A DNA stretch of 42,075 nucleotides from Paenibacillus gorillae (GCF_000513275.1 NZ_CBVJ010000120.1:1-42075), one strand, 5' to 3'. Counted from the stretch's first letter, positions 22,513 to 31,684 are shown. Numbers and translations: made by a program. The notes: generated by a model from the letters alone, not told the origin.

Positions 22513-22848
22513 GTTGGGTTTACCTCCGTTTATATGGATGCTCAATGACTGCCGCTGTGCCGCCATATCGTCCTTCCGATCGCCATTGCCCCCGAATGGT
22601 TTGAACAAAGTCCCCTAAGGGGACCATTCGTGGACAAAAGCGAACGCTGTCGCTTCTCAAGGACGATATGGCCGCTCCGCTTCACCATCGCTAAGTTCTA
22701 ATAAAATGTCATTCAACCTCATGAACTGAGGGGGGTGAAAGAGAATGAAGAGATAACGACTTGGCTTGCTATACCAGCAAGTCAGAGTCGGTGTCGGAAT
22801 CGCTGGCCGATTGGACGTCCGCAATGGAGAACACGGAGCTGAGCGACT
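22513..22848. other. Region between trxB and the TPR gene
   Basis: No separate gene. It contains the trxB leader, the composite inverted-repeat element 22559-22675, and (22769-22848) sequence that looks like the displaced C-terminal coding part of the TPR gene. A three-codon frame after a GGGGGGTGA on the plus strand near 22756 is ignored. Confidence 0.65.
22559..22675. repeat. 117-bp composite inverted repeat upstream of trxB
   Basis: Outer arms of 17 bp (22559-22575 and 22659-22675; 16 of 17 complementary) contain CCATATCGTCCTT and its reverse complement. Inside are GAATGGT/ACCATTC, the palindrome GTCCCC-TAA-GGGGAC and AAGCGA/TCGCTT. Such nested symmetry resembles a mobile or dispersed intergenic repeat or a strong structured leader for trxB. 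No transposase is present. Confidence 0.65.
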
Positions 22849-24561
22849 TCAATTTTTTCCTTGATGCCGCAAACCTCGTCGATCTTCTTTACGATTTTTG
22901 CTGACTGTTGCAATGGAAGTGTTGTAACGCTGCGATACCTCGTGATAAGAGATCGTACGGCGATGCATTTTAGCAGTTAGGTACTCTAGTGCAGCAGCCC
23001 AGCCTTCGACCTTGGTCAGCTTCGGTACGTCAGGATAGACCCGGGACAAAAACTCGACCCACAGCGTCATCAGGTCATGCTGCTGAACGAGATCATAATG
23101 CTTATTCATGCGAACGAGTGCTGTCTCCACGACGTCCTGCCACTTCTGTTCCCATACCGGCAGCCTGGAAGGCACCCGGTTCGGCTCGATGACGGTTGCT
23201 TTGCCCTCAAGCACCGCTTGAAGCGGCTCTTGAACGCCAATCGTGCGAAGAACGAAGATCGCAATCCGCTTCAAGTAATCGTCCTCGTCCTTCTCCAGCA
23301 AGAAAGAACGGAGTACATCCTTTACTTCATTGTCAGCAATCATGCCAAGCGCTTGAATGACCTGAAGCTTTGTATGCTGATCGCCGTGGCGCAGCGCCCA
23401 GAAGAACGAGGAGCGCACGAGCGGATCCCGCTTCATATGATCAGGCAAGCCCTCGGAAGCATTTTCCCATAGCTTGAACTGTTCCTCGAATGGCAGATGG
23501 TAATGATAGCTGATCGAAGCATTATGCTCGCCGCCCTTAACCAGCTCCAGCTGCTCCATATAGTAGCGGGGGATGCCCGAATCCGGGTCCAGCTTCGCCG
23601 CTTGCTTCCACAAGCGCTCTGCCTCCGTATAACGCCCGATATTGCAAGCCGCTACCGCCGCATAGTGATACAAGCACGGGTCCTGAGGCAGCGAGGTATC
23701 CTTCAGCAATCGAGTGAAATGGCGGTAAGCTGACTCATGTTCTCCTAAGATGCCCATTGTTGTAGCCAGTTTAAACACATGCTCCTGATGGAACGGCATG
23801 GTCTTGCACAGCATCTCCACCAGCGGAGCCAACTGCTCGGTATCGCTTTTATGCTGATAGAAAATCGCCAGATTGCACAACGCATGCAAGTTGCCTGGCT
23901 CGATCTCTAAGGCTTCACGGATGGTTTCCATCGCTTTGTCGAACAAGCCCATATAGTAGAAAGCCAGCGCCAGATTATTGCGTGCTGCAAGGAAATCAGG
24001 CTGCGCTTCGATAATCTGCTCTAAGATCCGCACCGCCTCGGCGAACTTGCCCTCTTCCAGCAGCATACGTGCCTGATCATGCTCGACCATCCCTTCACGG
24101 GATTTGATGCTCGTAAGGCGGGTGGGCCGCTCCAGCTCGAAGTGGAGCAAATCCATCATTTCTTCGGCTTCGTCCAAGAATTGGCCGTCCATATCTTCTT
24201 CCAGATAATGCACAAGCGCGCCTTCGGCCGCTTCGTAAAGCTCCATATTGGCGTAGTTGTTCGCCATATAAAAATGACATTCCGTCATTGTCGGATCAAG
24301 TTCATCGACGATCCAATTCAGAATGCGATTGGACTCCTCGTAATTGCCCATTTCAGATAATATACCAGCCATGTTGCAATGGTTAACCGGATTGTCCGGC
24401 TCGTATTCCACAGCTCTCCGGAAATACTTGAGTGCCTTGTCATAGTGGTAACGGTCCAGTGATCGTACCGCCCTCTCGAAAAAAAACGTCGCGTCCCATT
24501 GTATCGGTATAATTTTCGTTGGCTGTTCCAAGGCAGCTCGTTTCTTCTCCTTCACCGGCAA
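22849..24561 (-). CDS. TPR-repeat protein, YvcD-like, with probable 3' frameshifts
   Basis: A 570-aa cytoplasmic protein of unknown exact role. Residues 20-340 are tetratricopeptide repeats (for example YDKALKYFRRAVEYEPDN, FDKAMETIREALEIEPGN, YTEAERLWKQAAKLDPDSG), then a HEAT-like segment, then a predicted helix-turn-helix (RTISYHEVSQRYNTSIATVSK). After VSK the annotated frame turns to low-GC3 codons and ends quickly at 22849. Removing one A from the A5 run at 22895-22899 and one from the following A6 run restores KIVKKIDEVCGIKEK and an acidic SDSDTDSDLLV end stopping at 22769. Start is TTG at 24561 after GGGAGGTGCC; GTG two codons later is possible. Position beside trxB matches B. subtilis yvcD. 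No enzymatic motif is seen. Confidence 0.85.
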   Translation of the reverse strand: MPVKEKKRAALEQPTKIIPIQWDATFFFERAVRSLDRYHYDKALKYFRRAVEYEPDNPVNHCNMAGILSEMGNYEESNRILNWIVDELDPTMTECHFYMANNYANMELYEAAEGALVHYLEEDMDGQFLDEAEEMMDLLHFELERPTRLTSIKSREGMVEHDQARMLLEEGKFAEAVRILEQIIEAQPDFLAARNNLALAFYYMGLFDKAMETIREALEIEPGNLHALCNLAIFYQHKSDTEQLAPLVEMLCKTMPFHQEHVFKLATTMGILGEHESAYRHFTRLLKDTSLPQDPCLYHYAAVAACNIGRYTEAERLWKQAAKLDPDSGIPRYYMEQLELVKGGEHNASISYHYHLPFEEQFKLWENASEGLPDHMKRDPLVRSSFFWALRHGDQHTKLQVIQALGMIADNEVKDVLRSFLLEKDEDDYLKRIAIFVLRTIGVQEPLQAVLEGKATVIEPNRVPSRLPVWEQKWQDVVETALVRMNKHYDLVQQHDLMTLWVEFLSRVYPDVPKLTKVEGWAAALEYLTAKMHRRTISYHEVSQRYNTSIATVSKNRKEDRRGLRHQGKN

Positions 24562-24590
24562 GGCACCTCCCGATCTTCTGATTTTCTACG

Positions 24591-24599
24591 ATTATACCA
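24591..24599 (-). promoter_or_regulatory. Extended -10 promoter of the TPR gene
   Basis: Minus strand TGGTATAAT, a full extended -10, about 30 bp ahead of the start codon; the -35 is poor. Confidence 0.5.
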
Positions 24600-24633
24600 T
24601 AGCAACGCCTATCCTAACACGAAAGAATATGTG

Positions 24634-24673
24634 GGAAAATCGCGGACGTTATAATAACCGCCCGCGATTTTCC
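24634..24673 (-). terminator. Stem-loop after prs
   Basis: GGAAAATCGCGG and its exact reverse complement separated by 16 bases, just downstream of prs. Few T follow on the minus strand, so termination is likely but not certain. Confidence 0.55.
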
Positions 24674-24696
24674 GTTAATTGCTATTCAATTCGGCG

Positions 24697-25647
24697 TTAT
24701 ACGCCGGCATTTTTGAAGAGGGTACTGATCGAACCGCCTTCGATAATAATTCTTGTTGCTTCTGCAAGCAACGGTGCAACCGAGAGTACCGTAAAGCGGT
24801 CCGGACGGCTATCCGGCAGCAGAATGGAGTCGGTTACGACGACTTCTTTAATATTGGGATGATCCAAACGCTCAATGGCATTGCCGGAAAATAACGGATG
24901 AGTTGCGCATACATACACGTCTTCCGCACCGCGTTCCTTCAAGCTTTCCACTACGTTCACGATCGTGTTGCCCGTATCGATCAAGTCTTCGATAATGATT
25001 GGCGTCTGCCCTTTAACGTCGCCGATTACGTGCGTAATGGACGATTCGTTATGCGCAGGACGTTTTTTAATCATAATGGCAAACGAAGTATCGAGGTAGT
25101 TGGCGAGCTTCTCAGCTGTGGAAGCTCGTCCCGCATCCGGAGAAACGACAACCGGGTTCTTGATGTTCTTCGATTTCAGGTAGTCGCTGAGCAAGTCCAG
25201 CGCCGTCATATGATCTACCGGAATATTGAAGAAGCCTTGAATAGCCGGTGCATGCAGGTCGATCGTGAGGACCCGGTTCGCGCCGACCGTCGTCAGCACA
25301 TCTGCCACCATTTTGGCCGAAATCGGCTCACGCGGCGCAGCTTTCCGTTCCTGACGGGCGTACCCGTAGTACGGCATAATGATGTTAATCGTTTTGGCAG
25401 ATGCCCGTTTTGCCGCATCAATCATAACAAGCAGTTCTACGAAATGCTCATTGATTGGATGAGAAAAAGATTGAACAAGGAATACGTCACAATTCCGAAT
25501 CGTTTCTTCATAGTGAACGTACACTTCCCCGCTCTTGAAACGGGACATTTTGATAGCGCCGAGTGTCAATCCCAAATCCTCGGCGATCTTTTGAGCCAAA
25601 ACCGGATTAGACGAACCCGAGAAAATACGCAACTTGTCGCTTAACAT
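24697..25647 (-). CDS. prs: Ribose-phosphate pyrophosphokinase, divergent paralogue
   Basis: Makes PRPP from ribose 5-phosphate and ATP for nucleotide, histidine and tryptophan synthesis. Of 316 aa; family parts visible: RFKSGEVYVHYEETIRNCDVFLVQS, RASAKTINIIMPYYGYARQERKAAPREPISAK, TIDLHAPAIQGFF. Two normally invariant motifs differ: PDHGG is PDAGR (171-174) and the PRPP loop DIIDTAGT is DLIDTGNT (221-228). That points to the second, divergent Prs seen in some Bacillales rather than the housekeeping copy, which usually follows glmU. It sits next to the his operon, which consumes PRPP. AGGAGGG precedes the ATG. Activity is likely but regulation by ADP may differ. Confidence 0.9.
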   Translation of the reverse strand: MLSDKLRIFSGSSNPVLAQKIAEDLGLTLGAIKMSRFKSGEVYVHYEETIRNCDVFLVQSFSHPINEHFVELLVMIDAAKRASAKTINIIMPYYGYARQERKAAPREPISAKMVADVLTTVGANRVLTIDLHAPAIQGFFNIPVDHMTALDLLSDYLKSKNIKNPVVVSPDAGRASTAEKLANYLDTSFAIMIKKRPAHNESSITHVIGDVKGQTPIIIEDLIDTGNTIVNVVESLKERGAEDVYVCATHPLFSGNAIERLDHPNIKEVVVTDSILLPDSRPDRFTVLSVAPLLAEATRIIIEGGSISTLFKNAGV

Positions 25648-26057
25648 GATACCCTCCTGAGCGTTTTAAAACCAATTAATAAAATTTGACATGAAGTCAT
25701 GCTTTTGGCATGGGCTGGTACCCTCTGCAAAAGCTGATTTGCGCCGGCTGTCTTCGGCATCGCGGCAAGCCGGCCGCGTTGATAAAATGCTGCGTCTCCC
25801 CTACAAGAACGCCAGCCATTTCGTCTTTACTATACCATTATACATTGTATTTACGATAATTCAAAAATCAGCTATTGGCAAATTTCGACTCTTTATCGCC
25901 AGCAAGCGGACAAAACCGACATCTTTCAACACCGGACGCTCATATAATGAGCGTATTGTCCGATTTATGCGGGGAGACAGGGGAAAAGCCGGTCAGCATA
26001 GCTGCTCCAGTATGGAGCGGCGCTTCTGCCAATCGGCTTAATGGCTGGCAGCGGTGA
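25648..26057. other. 410-bp region between hisIE and prs
   Basis: No supported gene. It contains the prs promoter (25837-25864) and a GC-rich leader of about 180 nt with several GCCGGC-type inverted segments (25750-25790) that I could not match to a known riboswitch. Nothing recognisable in 25870-26057; no clear terminator for the his operon is seen. Confidence 0.55.
25837..25864 (-). promoter_or_regulatory. SigA promoter of prs
   Basis: Minus strand TTGAAT (25859-25864), 16 bp, TATAAT (25837-25842); leader of about 180 nt to the start codon. Confidence 0.65.
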
Positions 26058-26768
26058 TTAGCCGCCGGCCTGCTCACGTTTCATTGCATTGTTGGAGGCC
26101 GGCTTGCCGTGGCGTCCGTTCAATTCCCGCATTACATCATCCAGCGGAAGTCCGCGTTCACGCAGCAATACGAGAAGGTGGAACAACAGGTCGCTCGCCT
26201 CGGAACGAAGCTCGTCATTGTCCTCGTTTTTCGCTGCGATGATAACTTCCGTTGCTTCCTCGCCTACTTTTTTCAATATTTTATCGAGACCCTTCTCGAA
26301 CAAATACGTCGTGTAAGCTCCCTCCGGACGTTCCGCATAGCGTTGTGCGATAACGCCTTCGAGATTGCCGAGAATCGCAAAACGGTCAGCTTCTTCGCTC
26401 TGTTGACCGGAAACGTCTGCACCCTGCACCTCAATATCGTTAAAAAAGCAGCTGTATTTGCCAGTGTGACATGCTGGCCCGACTTGGTCAACCTTCACGA
26501 GAAGCGTATCGGCGTCGCAGTCGTACGACATCGAGCAGATGCGCTGCGTGTGGCCGCTTGTTGCACCTTTGTTCCACAGCTCATTCCGCGAACGGCTCCA
26601 GAACCAGGTCACGCCGTTCTCCGCAGACAATCGCAGCGACTCGGCGTTCATATACGCAAGCATGAGCACTTCCTTGCTCTGTGCATCTTGGACGATGGCC
26701 GGCACGAGGCCGTCTTCGCTCCATTTAATCAAGGACGCAAGCTCCTGCAGTTTCAATTGGTCGGTCAT
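26058..26768 (-). CDS. hisI: Bifunctional phosphoribosyl-AMP cyclohydrolase / phosphoribosyl-ATP pyrophosphatase
   Basis: Catalyses steps 2 and 3 of histidine synthesis (HisIE fusion, 236 aa). The cyclohydrolase half (about 1-120) has [19 protein letters not shown] and the metal-binding [27 protein letters not shown]. The pyrophosphatase half (about 125-215) has [33 protein letters not shown] and [14 protein letters not shown]. The start overlaps the hisF stop by four bases (ATGA), so translation is coupled. Last gene of the his operon. Often labelled hisIE. Confidence 0.97.
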   Translation of the reverse strand: MTDQLKLQELASLIKWSEDGLVPAIVQDAQSKEVLMLAYMNAESLRLSAENGVTWFWSRSRNELWNKGATSGHTQRICSMSYDCDADTLLVKVDQVGPACHTGKYSCFFNDIEVQGADVSGQQSEEADRFAILGNLEGVIAQRYAERPEGAYTTYLFEKGLDKILKKVGEEATEVIIAAKNEDNDELRSEASDLLFHLLVLLRERGLPLDDVMRELNGRHGKPASNNAMKREQAGG

Positions 26769-27523
26769 CGAACCTCCACGCCTTTCTGCCGCAAGTCGTC
26801 TTTCACCTCACGGATTGTCATTTCTTTATAGTGGAAAATCGTTGCTGCAAGCGCCGCATCGGCATGCGCCTGCTCGAACACGTCGCCGAAATGCTCCACC
26901 TTGCCCGCTCCACCAGAAGCGATAACCGGAATGCCCACCGAATCCGAAATGGCCTGCGTCAGCTTCAGATCGAAGCCGTCCTTCGTGCCGTCCGCATCCA
27001 TGCTGGTGAGCAAAATTTCGCCTGCGCCCAGCTTTTCAGCCTCGCGCGCCCATTCCAGCACTTTAATGCCGGTCTCTTTCCGGCCGCCGTGCGTGAACAC
27101 TTCCCACTCGCCCCATGCTTCGTTGTACTTTGCATCAATGGCGACTACGATACATTGCGAGCCGAATTTGCGAGCACCGTCGCGAACGAGTGACGGATTG
27201 AGAATGGCAGCTGTATTGATCGCAATCTTGTCCGCGCCTGCGCGCAGCAGTCTCTTCATATCATCGACATGGGAGATGCCGCCCCCAACCGTGAACGGAA
27301 TCGTAATTTCGCCCGCTGTCCGCTTCACAACTTCAATCATCGTGGCACGGCCTTCGACTGAGGCGGAAATATCGAGGAATACGAGCTCATCGGCTCCTTC
27401 ACGGTCATAGGTGGACGCCAGTTCTACTGGATCTCCTGCGTCACGCAGGTTGACGAAATTCACGCCCTTCACTACACGGCCGTCCTTCACATCCAGACAC
27501 GGAATAATACGTTTAGCCAGCAT
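26765..27523 (-). CDS. hisF: Imidazole glycerol phosphate synthase, cyclase subunit
   Basis: With HisH turns PRFAR and ammonia into imidazole-glycerol phosphate and AICAR. A 252-aa half-barrel-derived TIM barrel with the two catalytic aspartates Asp11 ([15 protein letters not shown]) and Asp130 (VVAIDAKYN), phosphate-binding GGGISHVDD and [12 protein letters not shown]. The ATG at 27523 has GAGGAGAG upstream; the 44-codon extension to 27655 has no site and runs into non-coding DNA. It is separated from hisH by the 737-bp repeat region instead of by hisA. Confidence 0.97.
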   Translation of the reverse strand: MLAKRIIPCLDVKDGRVVKGVNFVNLRDAGDPVELASTYDREGADELVFLDISASVEGRATMIEVVKRTAGEITIPFTVGGGISHVDDMKRLLRAGADKIAINTAAILNPSLVRDGARKFGSQCIVVAIDAKYNEAWGEWEVFTHGGRKETGIKVLEWAREAEKLGAGEILLTSMDADGTKDGFDLKLTQAISDSVGIPVIASGGAGKVEHFGDVFEQAHADAALAATIFHYKEMTIREVKDDLRQKGVEVR

Positions 27524-28260
27524 ATTGCACTCTCCTCTCTTTGGGTCGGTCAGCGCTTTATAGCGCTGCCTTGTATGTTGTGGAAAATGAAATGAAGTTG
27601 ATTGATTGTAGTGTAGAGCTTGCATGCTGTATCGGCGGCTTACCCTCAGTCGCACACATTAGCACAATTGCTGGAATAGGATTCCTTTATAGTGACTATG
27701 ATCCGCTCAATAATGCGAAACACATGAGACGGAACGGAATCATAAGGCTCGCAGATCGTTCCACAACGAACTGGATTCGCTTTTTAGCGAAGCTAAATTC
27801 GTTGTTGGCCTAAGCTCGGCGGGCTATGGTTCCATTAGCGAAGCGAATTTCGCTTTTCGTGAACCTAGGTTCGCCAACTGCGAAATTTGCTTCGTTACTC
27901 CATAGTAACTACATCGCATTAGCTCCTACAACGAATTTCTCTTCGCTAATTTGCGAGGCTGCTTCGCTGGAGACCAACCTCAAGCTTGAGACAGCCTCCG
28001 TAGCGAAGTTAGTTTCGTTATTTTGCGAAGTTGGTTCATTGTACCGTGCCTTAGAGTAAAGCAGCTACTACGAAAGCGTAGTTGGTTTTACTAATCTGCG
28101 AAGCTGGTTCGTTATCCAGCACCTGTAGAATAAAGCAGCTACTACAAAAGCGTAGTTAGTTTTACTAACCTGCAATGTCGGCTCGTTATCGGGCAATTTT
28201 AGAGCAAGGCAGCTCCTATGCGAGATAAGTTTCGATAACCCGCAAAACTGAGCATGAATG
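27524..28260. other. 737-bp repeat-filled gap in the his operon, at the usual hisA position
   Basis: No gene on either strand: open frames here are short, carry no family signature and are products of the repeats. The minus strand shows no HisA motif (such as PAIDIRGGKCVRL or GGGIR). A GCGAA-rich degenerate tandem repeat fills about 27750-28260, and a CAGCGCT-TTAT-AGCGCTG hairpin lies at 27551-27568 just before hisF. The length is close to that of a hisA gene, but no coding remnant is visible. Confidence 0.75.
27750..28260. repeat. Degenerate ~74-bp tandem repeats
   Basis: Units beginning TAGAGTAAAGCAGC-, TAGAATAAAGCAGC- and TAGAGCAAGGCAGC- start at 28052, 28126 and 28200, exactly 74 bp apart. 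Each holds a CTACG-AAAG-CGTAG-like hairpin, then GTTTTACTAAYCTGC and GGYTCGTTATC. Weaker copies precede them near 27978 and 27905, and GCGAAGC-rich relics extend to about 27750. Homogeneity decreases upstream. Confidence 0.8.
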
Positions 28261-28881
28261 CTAGCTCTTCACCGGAACGCCGGCCAGGGCAAGGAAATTG
28301 CCGAGCAGCTGCATACCCAGCTCGCCGCTTTTTTCCGGGTGGAATTGCATGCCGTACACGTTGCCTCGGCCAACGATTGCCGTTACTTGCTGATGGTAGT
28401 CGGTAGTCGCTAGCAGGTCGGAGGCTTGCTCCGGCTTCGCATGGAACGAGTGGACGAAGTAGACGTGCCCTTCTTCCAGTCCTTTGAACAGCGGGCTTTC
28501 ACTTTGTTCAAAGCTCAGCTTGTTCCAGCCCATATGCGGGATCTTGTAATCGCCCTGGAAGCGGATGACCTTACCCGGAAGCAACGACAAGCCTTCGTTG
28601 ATACCATGCTCCTCGCTTTGGCTAAAGAGCAGCTGCATGCCAAGGCAGATGCCGAGCAGCGGCTTGCCGGATGCGGCATATGCTTTCGTTACCACGTCCA
28701 TGCCCGTCTCGCGCAAATTGTCCATGGCGTCGCCAAATGCGCCAACGCCAGGGAGGATCGCACCGTCCGCCGCCGCGATAACGGCAGGATCAGCTGTAAT
28801 GACGGCCTCATAGCCAAGTCTCTCTACGGCTTTGCTCACACTGTGCAGGTTGCCCATGCCGTAGTCGATAATTGCGATCAT
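28261..28881 (-). CDS. hisH: Imidazole glycerol phosphate synthase, glutaminase subunit
   Basis: Hydrolyses glutamine and channels ammonia to HisF. A 206-aa class I amidotransferase with Cys79 (PLLGICLGMQLLF), His181 and Glu183 (GMQFHPEKSG), and the oxyanion-region PGVGAFGDAM. One base separates its start from the hisB stop, indicating tight coupling. Its partner hisF lies beyond the repeat-filled gap. Confidence 0.97.
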   Translation of the reverse strand: MIAIIDYGMGNLHSVSKAVERLGYEAVITADPAVIAAADGAILPGVGAFGDAMDNLRETGMDVVTKAYAASGKPLLGICLGMQLLFSQSEEHGINEGLSLLPGKVIRFQGDYKIPHMGWNKLSFEQSESPLFKGLEEGHVYFVHSFHAKPEQASDLLATTDYHQQVTAIVGRGNVYGMQFHPEKSGELGMQLLGNFLALAGVPVKS

Positions 28882-28882
28882 G

Positions 28883-29491
28883 CTACAGTACTCCTTTCGT
28901 CGAAGGCACTCCTTGTACGCGTGGATCGATGCTTGTTGCTTCGTCGATTGCCCGGCCGAGCGCCTTAAACACCGCTTCGATCATATGGTGCGTGTTGTGG
29001 CCGTAGTGTACGATGACGTGAAGCGTAATACGGGCTTCAAGCGCCAGCTTCCACAGGAATTCATGCACCAGTTCAGTGGAGAAGCTGCCCACTTGAGCCG
29101 AAGGATATTCCGCACGGTTTTCAAAATGCGGGCGGTTGCTCACATCAACAATAACTTGGGCCAGCGCTTCGTCCATCGGTACAAATACACTTGCATAACG
29201 CTTAATGCCGCGTTTGTCGCCAAGCGCTTCGCGCAGCGTCTGTCCAAGGCAAATTCCGATATCCTCAACCGTGTGGTGATCGTCAATATCAATGTCGCCG
29301 CGAGCTTCGACTTGCAGATCGAATTGCCCGTGCTTCGCAAACAGATCCAGCATGTGGTTCAGAAAAGGAACGTCTGTCTCCAGTTTCACTTCGCCTGTAC
29401 CGTCTACTGCAAATGCTAGCTTAATATCCGTTTCATTCGTTTTGCGCACAATCTCAGCCTTACGTTGAACGCCGCTGTTAAGCTCAGTCAT
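28883..29491 (-). CDS. hisB: Imidazoleglycerol-phosphate dehydratase
   Basis: Dehydrates imidazole-glycerol phosphate to imidazole-acetol phosphate; a Mn2+ enzyme. The 202-aa monofunctional form shows the two duplicated metal-binding halves: FLNHMLDLFAKHGQFDL with DDHHTVEDIGICLGQ, and VHEFLWKLALEARITLHV with HYGHNTHHMIEAVFKALG. It ends in PSTKGVL as the family does. No fused histidinol-phosphatase domain, as expected for Bacillales. Confidence 0.98.
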   Translation of the reverse strand: MTELNSGVQRKAEIVRKTNETDIKLAFAVDGTGEVKLETDVPFLNHMLDLFAKHGQFDLQVEARGDIDIDDHHTVEDIGICLGQTLREALGDKRGIKRYASVFVPMDEALAQVIVDVSNRPHFENRAEYPSAQVGSFSTELVHEFLWKLALEARITLHVIVHYGHNTHHMIEAVFKALGRAIDEATSIDPRVQGVPSTKGVL

Positions 29492-29625
29492 TATTTCATC
29501 CTTCTTTCCAGTTTATAATTCAACACTCGCTTACAGAGGTTGCTCACTGTAATGCCTATAGAGAGCCGCCCAAACGCATCCTGCATATAATGCTGCCGAT
29601 TTAAGCAGCAGACCTCTTCCCGCTG

Positions 29626-30912
29626 TTACTGGCCTTCTTGCTCCAAACGAATCTCAATCGCCCGGGCATGCGCCTCAAGCCCTTCATGCCTCGCCAGCGT
29701 CATAATTTTGCCGCCGTTTGCAAGCAGCGCTTGCTTGCTGTAATAGATCAGGCTCGATTTCTTCAAGAAGTCGTCCACGTTCACTGGAGACGAGAAGCGC
29801 GCCGTGCCGTTCGTCGGGATGATGTGATTGGGTCCTGCAAAATAATCCCCTACTGGCTCTGAACTATATGGTCCGAGGAAAATCGCACCTGCATTCTCGA
29901 TCAAGCCTAGCAGGCTCATCGGATCAGCCGTCAGCACTTCCAGATGCTCGGGAGCCAATCGGTTCACGACATCGATCCCTGCTTCCAACGAGTCGACGAT
30001 CAAGATCGCGCCGTAGCTGTCAATCGATGCTCGCGCAATCGCCTCGCGCGGCAGTGTCGCGAGCTGGCGCTCCACCTCAGCAGCAACAGCTTGCGCCAAT
30101 GACTCTGACGGCGTCACGAGAATCGCAGACGCCATCTCGTCATGCTCGGCCTGCGACAGAAGATCGGCCGCAATGTACGACGCGTTCGCTGCTTCATCGG
30201 CAAGCACGACAATCTCGCTTGGCCCGGCGATGCTGTCGATATCAACAGCGCCGAATACAGCGCGCTTCGCCAGCGCCACGTAAATATTGCCCGGTCCGCA
30301 GATTTTATCGACCGGAGCGATTGATGCCGTGCCGTATGCCAATGCGGCAATCGCTTGCGCGCCGCCGACCCGGTACATCTCCTTGACGCCCGCTTCAGCA
30401 GCGGCTACGAGAATATACGGGTCGATTCCTTCCTTGCCGCCAGTCGACGGCGGCGTCACCATAACAATCTCCGGCACGCCAGCCACCTGTGCCGGAATGA
30501 CATTCATCAGCACGGACGACGGATACGCCGCTTTGCCTCCGGGCACATATACGCCTACCCGCTTCAGCGGGCGGAGAATTTGCCCCAGCATCGTCCCGTC
30601 CGGCTGCAAATCCATCCACGAGTTGCGCAGCTGCTTCTCGTGGAAAACCCGAATGTTCACGGCTGCCTCGCGGATAGCCGTAAGGAAATCCGCGTCTACC
30701 TTGTCATACGCCGCTTCGATCTCCTGCTGCGTCACGCGCAGCGACGATGCCTCCAGACGAACGCGGTCATGCTCCTCCGTATAACGCAGCAGTGCCGCGT
30801 CTCCTTCTGTCCGGACGTCCTCAACAATCCGGCGGACCGCTTCATTTTGCGCTGGCGATCCATACTCCACCTCGCGCTGCAGTCCAAATTGCTCCGGCTT
30901 CATAATACGCAT
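29626..30912 (-). CDS. hisD: Histidinol dehydrogenase
   Basis: Oxidises histidinol to histidine in two NAD+-dependent steps with Zn2+. The 428-aa protein (start ATG at 30912, GGGGGAT ten bases upstream; the longer frame to 30963 lacks a better site) contains [65 protein letters not shown] and [21 protein letters not shown] with conserved ligands. It is 127 bp after hisG and 134 bp before hisB. Confidence 0.97.
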   Translation of the reverse strand: MRIMKPEQFGLQREVEYGSPAQNEAVRRIVEDVRTEGDAALLRYTEEHDRVRLEASSLRVTQQEIEAAYDKVDADFLTAIREAAVNIRVFHEKQLRNSWMDLQPDGTMLGQILRPLKRVGVYVPGGKAAYPSSVLMNVIPAQVAGVPEIVMVTPPSTGGKEGIDPYILVAAAEAGVKEMYRVGGAQAIAALAYGTASIAPVDKICGPGNIYVALAKRAVFGAVDIDSIAGPSEIVVLADEAANASYIAADLLSQAEHDEMASAILVTPSESLAQAVAAEVERQLATLPREAIARASIDSYGAILIVDSLEAGIDVVNRLAPEHLEVLTADPMSLLGLIENAGAIFLGPYSSEPVGDYFAGPNHIIPTNGTARFSSPVNVDDFLKKSSLIYYSKQALLANGGKIMTLARHEGLEAHARAIEIRLEQEGQ

Positions 30913-31039
30913 AGCTTCTGATCCCCCTATCGCAGCGGCCTGCACCCTCATTAAGCCCCTCATAAGGAACCTCGCTCAACCGAGCCCAGCCGCATCCTGA
31001 TTAACTTAAATCCAATCGTGGATCGGATACTTCCCTTAC

Positions 31040-31684
31040 TTATACCTTTGCAGCAATCGTTACTTGAAGCCGGTCACAGAGGCTTTGAATGGCATCGTTC
31101 TTCATCCGGTAGCTCACGCGGTTCGCAATGAGACGGCTCGTAATGCCGAATATTTCTTCCATCTCGACCAAGCCGTTTTCCCGCAGCGTTTGTCCCGTTT
31201 CCACCATATCAACGATCCGATCTGCCAGCCCAATCAGCGGTGCAAGTTCGATGGACCCGTTAAGCTTGATGACCTCAACCTGTTGGCCGCGCTCGCGGAA
31301 ATACGCCGAAGCGACAGACGGGTATTTGGTTGCTACACGAGGATTGATAACCGGTTTCCAGTCCGGGAGCCCGATAACCGACATCCGGCATTTTGCAATG
31401 CCAAGATCCAGCAGCTCGTAGACATCCTTGTTTTCTTCCATCAGAACGTCTTTGCCGACAATCCCGATATCAGCCACGCCATATTCCACGTACGTAGGAA
31501 CGTCTACCGGCTTCGCCATAATAAACTCCATTCCCGCCTCCGGGAGCTCAATAATCAGCTTTCGCGTATCGTCAAAATCGCTCGGAATCGGCAATCCCGC
31601 TTCCCGAAACAACTTCGATGCCTGCTTGTAGATCCGGCCCTTCGGCATCGCTACCTTCAATATATCTTTACCTGCTCCGCTCAC
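31040..31684 (-). CDS. hisG: ATP phosphoribosyltransferase catalytic subunit, short form
   Basis: First step of histidine synthesis: joins ATP and PRPP. The 214-aa short HisG lacks the C-terminal regulatory domain and depends on HisZ, encoded directly upstream. Motifs: [30 protein letters not shown], and the PRPP-binding [17 protein letters not shown]. The GTG start overlaps the hisZ stop (GTGA), a sign of coupled synthesis of the two subunits. Confidence 0.97.
   Translation of the reverse strand: MSGAGKDILKVAMPKGRIYKQASKLFREAGLPIPSDFDDTRKLIIELPEAGMEFIMAKPVDVPTYVEYGVADIGIVGKDVLMEENKDVYELLDLGIAKCRMSVIGLPDWKPVINPRVATKYPSVASAYFRERGQQVEVIKLNGSIELAPLIGLADRIVDMVETGQTLRENGLVEMEEIFGITSRLIANRVSYRMKNDAIQSLCDRLQVTIAAKV

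Noticed and set aside
22756..22767. Three-codon frame after GGGGGGTGA on the plus strand
   Set aside because: No downstream plus-strand gene it could control as a leader peptide; the area is better explained as the displaced 3' coding end of the TPR gene.
25648..25830. Riboswitch in the prs leader
   Set aside because: The leader is long and GC-rich with inverted segments, but no conserved core of a known riboswitch class (such as the PRPP or guanidine types) can be recognised by eye.
27541..27813. 90-codon open frame that might be a hisA remnant or new small gene
   Set aside because: It is on the wrong strand for hisA, has no HisA-like motif, lacks a ribosome binding site and ends within the repeat field.
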